From positions 186,001 to 250,000 of the forward strand of contig NZ_JAKLTQ010000001.1 in the NCBI RefSeq assembly GCF_022012395.1: a DNA stretch of 64,000 bases, written 5' to 3'. This stretch comes from Arthrobacter hankyongi. GTDB taxonomy: Bacteria > Actinomycetota > Actinomycetes > Actinomycetales > Micrococcaceae. Within the stretch, counting starts at the first letter, position 1; each line of letters opens with the position of its first letter. The notes beneath the pieces were generated by a model that was not told the origin of the DNA, searched no databases, and worked only from the letters and a program-made list of their open reading frames with translations. Shown here in pieces: positions 45,907-54,023 of the stretch. The position numbers and the translations under genes are program-made.

Positions 45907-48554
45907 TAGCCCTCAGGTTCTGCGGGCTTCTCACCGGTTGAGCCTTGAGCACGCCAGCCAGGGCCGGGCTCCACCGTTTGGATGCCGCGCTGGAAGATAT
46001 GGACGGTCCACGCTTGGCCGTCCCAGTACCGCAGCTCGTAGCGTCCGTCTGGATCCGTGTACCACCCCGGCAGCCCCCCAGGTTTCCACGGTTCGGGCGG
46101 TCTGGCAGCGGATGGCTTCATCTGGTCAGCCCGCAGTCGTATCGCCAAGACAACAATGGCAAGGCAAACCCCGCAGATGAACACCAGCAGCATAAACATC
46201 GCAGTCAATGCCGCAAGCAAGCCGGCGGCACCCGCTCGATGTGGTCCGATGGTGATGTCGCCTCCGGGAGCCTGGGGATCGCCAGAAACGCGGATGAGAA
46301 ACTTCCCCGGCTTGTCGATCTCGATGGTTCCGATCGCTCGTGCGGAATGCCCTCCGATGGAATAGGCCGAGAAGCCTTCGAAGGGACGGAACGGAACGTC
46401 CTGACCGCCGTCGCTAGATGTTAGGGACACGCTGAAGGGTGGGAGTTCTACAGCCTCGTCGGTAGCTCCCGGACCTTCGAAGTACAAGGTGTAGCTGCCC
46501 GTGGAGTCGATAATGACCTCAGCCTGCCCAGGGACGGGAATGTGCAGCAGGTCGTCCTCGACTGGCCGGTTCATGGACTGTAAAGCGAGTATAAGGGCAG
46601 CAGTGGATCCCATGACCGCTGCGCCGGCGACCCACAACCACAGCTGGGATTGCCGGAGGGGCCGGCGTGGCGGTCCGCCTTGTAAGGCTGGCGGAGGATT
46701 GGCCTGTGCCGGCGGAGGCGGCTGTGGCGAGGACCCGAGCGCTGCGAGCGCCTTGCTGGCCGCGATCAAGACGAGCCCACTTTGATCGCCCGCGAGTCGC
46801 TCAAGCCCCCGGACGGCAGCCATCCTGACCGCGGGGTTTGCAGCAAACGTCAATTGGTACAGGCTCTGGACGCTCCTGTGGCGGGTTACCGGGCGGGCAT
46901 CCGACATGGCCTTCCGGACCTTTTTCGGGAGATCCGGCCATTCCCGGTCGTCGGCGCATGGTCTCGGCGACGGCGGTGCCGGCTCATGGCCACCGACGCT
47001 CCGGTGCGAATCCTGGCGACGCAGTCTGCCAAGGGTAATCGAGGCTGCCACCTCGACAGCCGCCTCGTAGTCGAAGTCCCGATTTCCCTCCGAGAGGATC
47101 AGGTATGCGCTGTGTTCACCCACGCCGGGCACGACAGCGCGTGTACGGCGCACATCGATCGTCGCAGGGACTGTCATTCCGCCGACCTCGTCAACCATCC
47201 GGCAGACGGCGTTCCAGTGCTGGGTGATTTCTGGCACATCACCGCGGCTTCGCGGCCGCCACCAGATTTTACGCTGCACCGGAGGGATCACGAAGAACAG
47301 TCTGTCTTGAAGGCCCAGCCGTTCGAGCTGCCCGAGCTCCCAGAGCAGACCACCAGTGGTTCCGCCTACCGCGACGATGAGCGAGGCATCGCGCATCCAC
47401 TGGACCAAAGTGATGTGCCAGCTCTCAGCGGGCAAGCTCGATTTCGCGGCTCCGATAGGACCCGTGATGGCAGCGAAGGCGCCGGGGTTCTCCGCGGCGA
47501 GGACCGTTCCTTCAGCCCAGAGCCGCCTCAGCAGTACTTCTTCGAGCGGCGGCCTCCCAAATTTTCCCGCCGGATATCGGATGGCCTCTGCTCGCACGCG
47601 CCATCGGTCAGTTGGGAATGAGCGCAGGTAAAGCACGTCCGGTCGCGCGCCAGCGGAGCCGCCGGACCTCGACTTGCGAACAGCAAGCTGGAATCGCCCG
47701 AGCATCCTGATCCAGGCGGCAGCGAACCGCCACACCAGCCGGACCTGCACGATTAGCAGCGGCAGGATGATCGGTCCGGCCCCCGCAGCCACGAGCAGCC
47801 AGAGGCCCTCCCATGTAACAAAGAAGACCCCGGCCACTGCGCCTATAGCCGTGCCGTACATGAAGCGCACGCGCCTGCTGGGTGACTCCCAAGTGCCGAC
47901 CAGCTCCTCGGCCAACTCTTCGGCGCGCTTCGACCCGCGAGGCTCCGGTCGCCGAAACAGCGCGTCGACAATGATGCGCACATTGAGGTAGCCGGCCAGC
48001 AAAAGTGAAAGCACCGCCCACTGGACAATCGCCGGCTCCGATGCGACCCGCAGGAGAATGTTGGACTGTGCAATCGCCGCGCCGGTGATGAGGGCCAGCG
48101 CACCGGCCGCGATGGCAGTCGAGAGCACCCGCAGCAGAGCCGTGTCCTGCCACGACGCTCGTGAACCTAGACCGGCGCGCGCGGATTCGGCCAGCACGCG
48201 GATACTCCAAGCAGAGATGGCAGCCAGTGGAGCCGTGAAGGGTGTCACAGGGCCAGCCAGACCAACGAACCGCGCTGCCAGCAGCAGTTCCAGGATCCCC
48301 AGGATGACCGTCAAGAGGGCGACTCCCCGGGCGGCGAGGAGGTTCCCCGTGCGCAGCGGGCGGACGAGGGCGAACGCAACGGCGACCGCGGGAAGCCAGA
48401 CCACAAATGCGAGGGACTGCGCAGAGCCTGCCCATAATTCGTCACCGAGCAGCAGTGTGAAGGACAGTCCGGTGATCCATAGCGCAATCCCGCCTCGCCA
48501 TACGCTTCGACGACGTCGAGCGATCCGAGAGACTTCTACGGTTCCCATCATCAT
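45906..48554 (-). CDS. Large membrane protein with TIR/SLOG-like, HEAT-like and DUF2510 domains
   Basis: 882 residues from ATG 48554 (two more ATG codons follow at once; no clear ribosome site). Order: four to six membrane helices (to about residue 290), a Rossmann-like domain (PDVLYLRSFPTD ... ASLIVAVGGTTGGLLWELGQLERLGLQDRLFFVIPP) like membrane-linked TIR/SLOG domains, short HEAT-like helices (SVQSLYQLTFAANPAVRMAAVRGLERLAGD), another helix, a beta-rich external domain, a final helix, and a C-terminal DUF2510 (LPGWYTDPDGRYELRYWDG). Codon use is less GC-biased than in neighbours, suggesting transfer. The stop TAG spans the IS boundary but is unchanged by it. Function unknown; a membrane-anchored nucleotide sensor is one possibility. 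Confidence 0.75.
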   Translation of the reverse strand: MMMGTVEVSRIARRRRSVWRGGIALWITGLSFTLLLGDELWAGSAQSLAFVVWLPAVAVAFALVRPLRTGNLLAARGVALLTVILGILELLLAARFVGLAGPVTPFTAPLAAISAWSIRVLAESARAGLGSRASWQDTALLRVLSTAIAAGALALITGAAIAQSNILLRVASEPAIVQWAVLSLLLAGYLNVRIIVDALFRRPEPRGSKRAEELAEELVGTWESPSRRVRFMYGTAIGAVAGVFFVTWEGLWLLVAAGAGPIILPLLIVQVRLVWRFAAAWIRMLGRFQLAVRKSRSGGSAGARPDVLYLRSFPTDRWRVRAEAIRYPAGKFGRPPLEEVLLRRLWAEGTVLAAENPGAFAAITGPIGAAKSSLPAESWHITLVQWMRDASLIVAVGGTTGGLLWELGQLERLGLQDRLFFVIPPVQRKIWWRPRSRGDVPEITQHWNAVCRMVDEVGGMTVPATIDVRRTRAVVPGVGEHSAYLILSEGNRDFDYEAAVEVAASITLGRLRRQDSHRSVGGHEPAPPSPRPCADDREWPDLPKKVRKAMSDARPVTRHRSVQSLYQLTFAANPAVRMAAVRGLERLAGDQSGLVLIAASKALAALGSSPQPPPPAQANPPPALQGGPPRRPLRQSQLWLWVAGAAVMGSTAALILALQSMNRPVEDDLLHIPVPGQAEVIIDSTGSYTLYFEGPGATDEAVELPPFSVSLTSSDGGQDVPFRPFEGFSAYSIGGHSARAIGTIEIDKPGKFLIRVSGDPQAPGGDITIGPHRAGAAGLLAALTAMFMLLVFICGVCLAIVVLAIRLRADQMKPSAARPPEPWKPGGLPGWYTDPDGRYELRYWDGQAWTVHIFQRGIQTVEPGPGWRAQGSTGEKPAEPEG

Positions 48555-48829
48555 GGCGTTCGGTTCGGATTCGAGGATTCGCGAAGCGCGGACCCGCCAG
48601 AGATATACCTTCTCTGATCGTACCGGTCAATGAAGTCATGGAAAAGCCATTCGAGGCCTTCCCAAGGTCAGGTGAGAATGGCAGTTGTGACCGGCGTTAA
48701 CGGGCAAGGCTGGTAAGCGGCGAAGCAGCCCTGGTTCCCGGCTTCCGAAGTGCCGTTTTATGCAAAGATGGGAGTCCAGACAGGGACCCGCCGCAGCGCG
48801 GGCCGGGACCATCCAGCAAAGGGAACACC
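48555..48829. other. Intergenic region between the membrane gene and deoC
   Basis: No coding sequence is supported. Lower GC than flanks up to about 48700. AAAGGG at 48820 is the deoC ribosome binding site. Promoters for the divergent genes must lie here but none stands out. Confidence 0.5.
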
Positions 48830-49501
48830 ATGTCCGATATCGCCTCGTACATCGACCACACGCTGCTCAAGCCCGAGGCGTCCCGCGAGGACATCCTCCG
48901 AGTCTGCGAGGAAGCGGTGAAGTACGGTTTCGCCTCCGTCTGCGTGAACCCGATCTGGACGGCGCTGGTACACAACAAGCTGAAGGGCTCGGGTGTGAAG
49001 ACCTGCAGCGTGGTCGGCTTTCCGTTCGGCGCTACGCCGACGGACGTGAAGGTCTACGAGGCACGCGGCGCCAACCTGGACGGCGCCGACGAGATCGACA
49101 TGGTGATCAATATTGCCGCAGCACGGGCCAATGACCGCAGCTCCCTGTACATGGATATTGCCGCCGTGGCGGATGCCGTCCACGCCGGCGGGGCCATCCT
49201 GAAGGTCATCCTGGAAACCCATCTCCTCACCGATGATCAAAAGGTCATGGTCTGCGAGGCAGCGGCCGAGGCCGGCGCCGATTTCGTCAAGACTTCCACC
49301 GGGTTCAGCGGCGGCGGCGCGACCATGGAGGACATCGAACTGATGCGCCGGAGCGTTGGACCCAGGATCGGGGTGAAGGCTTCCGGCGGGGTGCGCAGCA
49401 TCGAGGACGCGCGCGCCATGATCCAGGCAGGCGCGACACGAATTGGTGCCAGCTCATCTGTCGCTATTGTTAACGGTGAGCAGGGTGCGGCCGCCTACTA
49501 A
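48830..49501 (+). CDS. deoC: Deoxyribose-phosphate aldolase
   Basis: 223 residues, ATG 48830. Splits 2-deoxyribose-5-phosphate to acetaldehyde and glyceraldehyde-3-phosphate. [15 protein letters not shown] at the start, VVGFPFGA, and the Schiff-base Lys in [11 protein letters not shown] with the second Lys in [10 protein letters not shown]. Length normal. Complements punA at 35061 in nucleoside catabolism. Followed 46 bp later by a small membrane protein gene. Confidence 0.96.
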   Translation: MSDIASYIDHTLLKPEASREDILRVCEEAVKYGFASVCVNPIWTALVHNKLKGSGVKTCSVVGFPFGATPTDVKVYEARGANLDGADEIDMVINIAAARANDRSSLYMDIAAVADAVHAGGAILKVILETHLLTDDQKVMVCEAAAEAGADFVKTSTGFSGGGATMEDIELMRRSVGPRIGVKASGGVRSIEDARAMIQAGATRIGASSSVAIVNGEQGAAAY

Positions 49502-49547
49502 GGCCGGCTTCCCGCCCTCACCCACCCGCACTACCGAGGAGATTCCC

Positions 49548-49775
49548 ATGGCCCGCACCACCCAGCGCCAGCATGCCGGCGAAGGCCGCTTGGCCGGCAA
49601 CGTCATCGCCTTCATCATCGTGATGGTGCTCTTGCTGGCGTCCTTCGTCGCCTTCGCCATGTCGCCGGAAATCGGCTACGTCCCGGCCTTCACGCTGGGC
49701 CTGGTCCTGTTCGCACTGGCCTTCTTCATCCCGCAGCAGATCCTGGGCCGCTCGGATTCACACGAAGTCCGCTGA
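49548..49775 (+). CDS. Small membrane protein (75 aa)
   Basis: 75 residues from ATG 49548 behind GAGGAG. Two hydrophobic helices (about residues 18-38 and 45-63), basic N-terminus and a short charged tail. Not recognised; short two-helix proteins after deoC seem to be a lineage feature. A strong terminator follows. Confidence 0.75.
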   Translation: MARTTQRQHAGEGRLAGNVIAFIIVMVLLLASFVAFAMSPEIGYVPAFTLGLVLFALAFFIPQQILGRSDSHEVR

Positions 49776-49790
49776 CGGCTTCTGCCGTGC

Positions 49791-49832
49791 CGACGGCCCG
49801 TCCTCCCCGCTTGGCGGGAGGGCGGGCCGTCG
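49791..49832. terminator. Terminator between convergent genes
   Basis: A long stem (CGACGGCCCG with CGGGCCGTCG, plus an inner CCTCCC/GGGAGG pairing) followed by GCTTT on the plus strand. Sits between the small membrane gene and the convergent response regulator. Confidence 0.8.
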
Positions 49833-49863
49833 GCTTTCCCGGCGGGTCCTGGTGGGCCGCCGG

Positions 49864-50640
49864 TCAGTCCTGCAGTTGCGGGGCCAGCCGGTAGCCGACA
49901 CCGCGGACGGTCTCCAGCCAGCGCGGGGACCGCGGGTCGTCGCCGAGCTTGCGGCGGAGGTTGCCGATGTGCACCTCGACGGCACGCTCGTCCGCCTCGC
50001 TGACAAAGGCTCCGGTGTCGTAGTGCTCGTACCGCAGCCGGCGGACCAGGTCCGGCTTGGTCCGGACCACCCGGCCGCTCTCCATCAGTGCATGCAGCAG
50101 GTCGAACTCGGTCCGGGTCAGTTCCACGTCCCGGCCGCCAAGCTGCGCGGTGCGGGTCGAATGGTCGACCAGCAGGCCGTTGTGCACCAGTGCCCCCGAT
50201 TCCGGTTCCGCCGTGGCCCCGTTTGCCGCCGTCCCCGGCTCCGCGGGCCCGGGGTGGTCCGACCCGGCATGGCGCGGCCGGCGCAGCATGGCCGAGACCC
50301 TGGCCCGCAGCTCGCGCGGACGGAACGGCTTGGTCAGATAGTCGTCCGCGCCGGCTTCCAGCGCCAGCAGGGTGTCCGTTTCCTCGGCGCGCGCGGAGAG
50401 CATCACGATATAGCCGTCGCTGAACTGACGTACCTGCCGCACCACCTCGAACCCGTCGAAATCCGGCAGGCCCAGATCCAGCGTGATGATGTCCGGCTGA
50501 TGGAGCCGCACCGATTCGACGCCGTCGGCACCGGTGGCGGCGGCGTAGGTTTCGAATCCTGATTGTTGCAGCACCGTTTCGAGAACGCTGCGGATATCCC
50601 CGTCATCCTCGATAATGACCGCCACACGTTGGTTGTCCAC
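49864..50640 (-). CDS. Orphan response regulator, OmpR/PhoB type (paralogue 2)
   Basis: 258 residues from GTG 50640 behind GGGGGGCAAC. Receiver: IEDDGDI, LDLGLPDFDGFEVVRQVRQFSDGYIVMLSARAEE, TKPFRPRELRARVSAMLRRPR. Shorter linker than paralogue 1, then winged helix (TRTEFDLLHALMESGRVVRTKPDLVRRL) ending GVGYRLAPQLQD. No kinase gene adjacent. High similarity to 32466-33326 in both domains implies duplication; the linker has diverged most. Confidence 0.92.
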   Translation of the reverse strand: MDNQRVAVIIEDDGDIRSVLETVLQQSGFETYAAATGADGVESVRLHQPDIITLDLGLPDFDGFEVVRQVRQFSDGYIVMLSARAEETDTLLALEAGADDYLTKPFRPRELRARVSAMLRRPRHAGSDHPGPAEPGTAANGATAEPESGALVHNGLLVDHSTRTAQLGGRDVELTRTEFDLLHALMESGRVVRTKPDLVRRLRYEHYDTGAFVSEADERAVEVHIGNLRRKLGDDPRSPRWLETVRGVGYRLAPQLQD

Positions 50641-50796
50641 GTTGCCCCCCGACTTCGTGCCTGAACTAAAACTTAGGCTGCCCCAATAGTGTTCTTGAGC
50701 TGCAGTATACCTGCCTGTCAAAAGGGCGCGCCGGGGCGGCAGGATATTGCGGAAGCCGCCTGCAGGCGTGGGCCCGATGCCCGCGGCTGCGGCCGC

Positions 50797-50906
50797 TGTG
50801 CCGCCGTGTCCGGCATTGGCCGGCTGCCGTCCCGCAACGGTGCCGGCACGCCGTCGCACCGGCCCGAAGGCCGGACAGGATCGGACACCGGTGGCCCGTG
50901 CCGCCG
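50797..50906 (+). repeat. Dispersed intergenic repeat, copy B
   Basis: Matches 23149-23257, same orientation. It lies in the 424-bp gap 50641-51064 between the response regulator and the VanZ gene. The only other item seen in the gap is a TATACT box at 50988-50993. Confidence 0.75.
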
Positions 50907-51064
50907 CCTCCCTGCCGCCGGCCGGGGTCGGAAGACGCAGCGGCCGAACCGTCTTTACCCTATGGCTTTGCCGGTAGCGGTGCTGTCTATACTGGGGCCC
51001 ATCCCGGCCGTGCCCCGTGCCCGCCGTGGGGAACACCGTTCCGGGGAAAGGAAACGGCCGCGAC

Positions 51065-51526
51065 ATGCCCGCACCCAGCAGCAGGACGTCCGCCGCCCGC
51101 CCGGTCGTGTGGACGGCCTTCGGACTGTACCTCGGGCTGCTGGCGTTGATCGTGCTGTGGCCGGTGCCCGTGGACCGGCCGGCCACCGGGGCCCTGCAGG
51201 ACGTGCTCGACGCCTTGCACCGGCATGGCGTACCGGCCTGGATCAATTACGGCACGGTGGAATCGGCGGCCAATGTCCTGCTCTTCGTGCCGTTCGGCCT
51301 GTTCGCCGGTCTGCTCCTGCCGCGGCGCCGGCGCTGGCTCGTCCTCGCCGGCGCCGTGCTGCTGTCCGCAGGAATCGAGCTGGCGCAGTCCAGCCTCCTG
51401 CCTGAACGCTTCGGCACGGTCCAGGACGTGCTGGCCAACACCCTGGGTGCGGCCCTCGGCGCCGCCGCCAGCTTCCTGCCCAGGCCGGTGTGGCTGTTCG
51501 GCCGCGGCCCGGCCAACGACGGCTGA
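51065..51526 (+). CDS. VanZ-family membrane protein
   Basis: 153 residues from ATG 51065 with GGAAAGGAAA upstream. Four membrane helices with the VanZ pattern: ESAANVLLFVPFGLFAGLLLPRR, SAGIELAQSSLLPERFGTVQDVLANTLGAALGA. VanZ homologues are linked to glycopeptide resistance and lipid or wall phenotypes; the exact role here is not known. An earlier in-frame GTG lacks a ribosome site. Confidence 0.88.
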   Translation: MPAPSSRTSAARPVVWTAFGLYLGLLALIVLWPVPVDRPATGALQDVLDALHRHGVPAWINYGTVESAANVLLFVPFGLFAGLLLPRRRRWLVLAGAVLLSAGIELAQSSLLPERFGTVQDVLANTLGAALGAAASFLPRPVWLFGRGPANDG

Positions 51527-51627
51527 AGTGCCGCCGGTCACGTCGGCCGCGGCGGCCGCCGATCGTCGCTTAATCTGGAACCGTAGCGCCAAGGCGGTTG
51601 GCGCGCGGAGCGGTGAGGGACGTGTCA

Positions 51628-52941
51628 ATGCGAATTTCAGTTATCGGTTGCGGCTATCTGGGCGCGGTCCATGCCGCAGCCATGGCCAAGCTGGGCCATG
51701 AGGTCGTCGGGGTCGACCTGGACGAGCGCAAGGTCGCGGAGCTGCAGGCCGGCCGCGCCCCGTTCTTCGAACCCGGGCTGCCCGAGCTGCTCGCCGAGGT
51801 CCAGGCCACCGGAAGGCTGAGGTTCAGCACGTCGGTGGCCGACGCCGCAGGGTCCCAGGTGCACTTCGTCTGTGTCGGCACCCCGCAGCGCAAGGGCGAG
51901 TACGCGGCGGATCTGACCTTCGTGGACTCGGCCTTCGCCGAGCTGGCCGGCTACCTGCACGACGGCGACATCGTGGTGGGCAAGTCCACGGTGCCGGTGG
52001 GCACCGCCGCCCGGCTGGCCGAGGCGGTGGCCGCCAAGGCGCCCGGAGCCGTGCTGGCCTGGAATCCGGAGTTCCTGCGCGAGGGGCATGCCGTGGCCGA
52101 CACCCTGACCCCGGACCGCTTCGTCTACGGTGTGCCGGACGGCGCGCCCGGAGAGGCCGCAACCGCGGCCCTGGACGAGGTCTACAGCGCGCCGCTGGCC
52201 GAGGGCACCCCGCGGCTGGTGGTGGACTACGCCACTGCCGAACTGGTCAAGACCGCTGCCAACTCATTCCTGGCCACCAAGATCTCCTTCATCAACGCGA
52301 TGGCCGAGCTTTGCTCCGCCGCCGGCGCAGATGTGACCAAACTCGCCGACGCGATCGGCATGGACAATCGGATCGGGCGCAAGTTCCTCAACGCCGGCAT
52401 TGGTTTCGGCGGCGGCTGCCTGCCCAAGGACATCCGTGCGTTCATGGCCCGCGCCGGCGAGCTTGGCGCGGACCAGGCCCTGACCTTCCTGCGCGAGGTG
52501 GACGCGATCAATATGCGCCGGCGCACCCGTGTGGTGGAAATGACCCGCGAGCTGTGCGGCGGCTCCCTGCTGGGCCGGCGGGTGACCGTCCTCGGTGCTG
52601 CGTTCAAGCCCGATTCCGACGACGTACGCGATTCCCCGGCCCTCTCGGTGGCCGCCCAGCTGCAGCTGCAGGGCGCCACCGTCACCGTCACGGACCCGGA
52701 AGCGCTGCAGAACGCCAAGGCGCGTTTCCCCGAACTGCACTATGAGCCGGTGCTGGACAATGCCTTGGACGGCGCCTACGCGTTGCTGCTGCTGACCGAG
52801 TGGAAGCAGTACCGGAACCTGGACGCGGCCGCCGTCGGCGCGCAGGTGGCCGAAAAGAACATCCTCGACGGCCGCAACGTGCTGGACCCGGCGGCCTGGC
52901 GGGCCGCCGGGTGGAACTACAAGGGCATCGGACGCCCGTAG
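51628..52941 (+). CDS. ugd: UDP-glucose 6-dehydrogenase
   Basis: 437 residues from ATG 51628 behind GAGGGAC. Oxidises UDP-glucose to UDP-glucuronate for surface polysaccharides. NAD site ISVIGCGYLGAVHAAAMA, catalytic Cys in GIGFGGGCLPKDIRAF, Lys in VKTAANSFLATKISFINAMAE, and C-terminal UDP-binding domain (LGAAFKPDSDDVRDSPAL). Length normal. Confidence 0.94.
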   Translation: MRISVIGCGYLGAVHAAAMAKLGHEVVGVDLDERKVAELQAGRAPFFEPGLPELLAEVQATGRLRFSTSVADAAGSQVHFVCVGTPQRKGEYAADLTFVDSAFAELAGYLHDGDIVVGKSTVPVGTAARLAEAVAAKAPGAVLAWNPEFLREGHAVADTLTPDRFVYGVPDGAPGEAATAALDEVYSAPLAEGTPRLVVDYATAELVKTAANSFLATKISFINAMAELCSAAGADVTKLADAIGMDNRIGRKFLNAGIGFGGGCLPKDIRAFMARAGELGADQALTFLREVDAINMRRRTRVVEMTRELCGGSLLGRRVTVLGAAFKPDSDDVRDSPALSVAAQLQLQGATVTVTDPEALQNAKARFPELHYEPVLDNALDGAYALLLLTEWKQYRNLDAAAVGAQVAEKNILDGRNVLDPAAWRAAGWNYKGIGRP

Positions 52942-53068
52942 CATCGGCCCGAGTTGGGCACGCTCCGGCCCACGGGATAGAGTTTTTCCTGACCTCGGCG
53001 GCGCTGCCCGCAGCTTGGCTAACGCGCAGCGGTTCCGCCCTGACTCTATGCACTACGGGAGATACACC

Positions 53069-53569
53069 ATGGCCCTCAACGCCTCCACCACCCTGCCCTA
53101 CTCCGTCGCCCAGGTGACCGATACGTTCACCAGCGAGGCATTCCTCCGCCATATCAGCGAACTCGTGGGCGGGACCCTGGTTTCCGCGGACCTGGACGGT
53201 TCCGTGGACGGCGCGTTCAACCTGACCGTGGTACGCAAGCTGCCCACCACCCGGCTGCCGGAAATTGCACGCAAGGTCGTCGGCGAGTCCCTGACCGTGA
53301 CCCAGACCGAACGCTGGCAGGCGCCGGCCGCCGACGGCAGCCGCATCGCCGACCTCGAGGTCAAGGTCGCCGGTGCCCCCGTGGATGCCAAGGCAGTGCA
53401 GCAGCTGGTGGCGGACGGCAGCTCCACCCGCGTGGAGCTGCAGGGCGAAGTCAGCTCCGGGATTCCGTTCCTGGGCGGCAAGATCGCCTCCGCCGCCGAG
53501 CCGGTGCTGGCCAAGGCGCTCAACCTGCAGGCAACCCAGGCCGAGGCCTGGATCGCCAGCCAGGCCTGA
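53069..53569 (+). CDS. DUF2505-family protein
   Basis: 166 residues from ATG 53069 behind GGGAGATAC. START/SRPBCC-like fold expected: MALNASTTLPYSVAQVTDTFTSEAFLRHISELVGG at the start and TQTERWQ, DLEVKVAGAPVDAKAVQQL, TRVELQGEVSSGIPFLGGKIA later. Widespread in actinobacteria; may bind a hydrophobic ligand. Function unknown. The next small gene starts 14 bp later. Confidence 0.88.
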   Translation: MALNASTTLPYSVAQVTDTFTSEAFLRHISELVGGTLVSADLDGSVDGAFNLTVVRKLPTTRLPEIARKVVGESLTVTQTERWQAPAADGSRIADLEVKVAGAPVDAKAVQQLVADGSSTRVELQGEVSSGIPFLGGKIASAAEPVLAKALNLQATQAEAWIASQA

Positions 53570-53583
53570 GCGGACACGCCGCA

Positions 53584-53805
53584 GTGCAGCTGCCCGCGGC
53601 CCTGGCCTGGATCCTGATCCTGGCCGGTGTCTGGAGCCTGTGTGTCTGGCCGCCCATGCTCCTGCGCGTCTGGAAGGACCCGCGGGCCCGCGACGAACGC
53701 GGCGGTGCCACCCGGTACCTGATGGTGAATTTCATGCTCGCCACCACGTCCATGATCTTCGGCATCGCCACCTTGGTGATCGGGGTCCGGAGCCTGGTTT
53801 CCTGA
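53584..53805 (+). CDS. SCO4848-family membrane protein
   Basis: 73 residues from GTG 53584. Two helices with LAWILILAGVWSLCVWPPMLLRVWKDPRA and TRYLMVNFMLATTSMIFGIATLVIGVR, matching a small actinobacterial family. Function unknown. Likely co-transcribed with the DUF2505 gene; a strong terminator follows. Confidence 0.85.
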   Translation: MQLPAALAWILILAGVWSLCVWPPMLLRVWKDPRARDERGGATRYLMVNFMLATTSMIFGIATLVIGVRSLVS

Positions 53806-53861
53806 CGACGATGGGGGGCGCTGATGCCCCCAGCGTTTTCCCAACCTGCTTCCAGCAGGAT

Positions 53862-53893
53862 GAGGCCTGTGCAGCACCCGCTGCACAGGCCTC
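53862..53893 (+). terminator. Terminator with perfect 14-bp stem
   Basis: GAGGCCTGTGCAGC and its exact complement flank ACCC. No long T-run follows, but stem strength and position after the gene pair support it. Confidence 0.75.
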
Positions 53894-54023
53894 CGGCGTT
53901 AAGCGGCAATCTTTCGTTGACAGCGCCAACCTGCAATAGCAGGGTGGTGGATACCCGCTGGAAGCACGCCAGAGTGGGTGGTGGGCTGCGGCGGATAAGG
54001 TTCGCCGGTCTGGTTGGGGAGAC

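Noticed and set aside
45906-48554. C-terminal truncation of the large membrane protein by the IS.
   Set aside because: Sequence on both sides of the element gives the same TAG stop, so the reading frame is not shortened.
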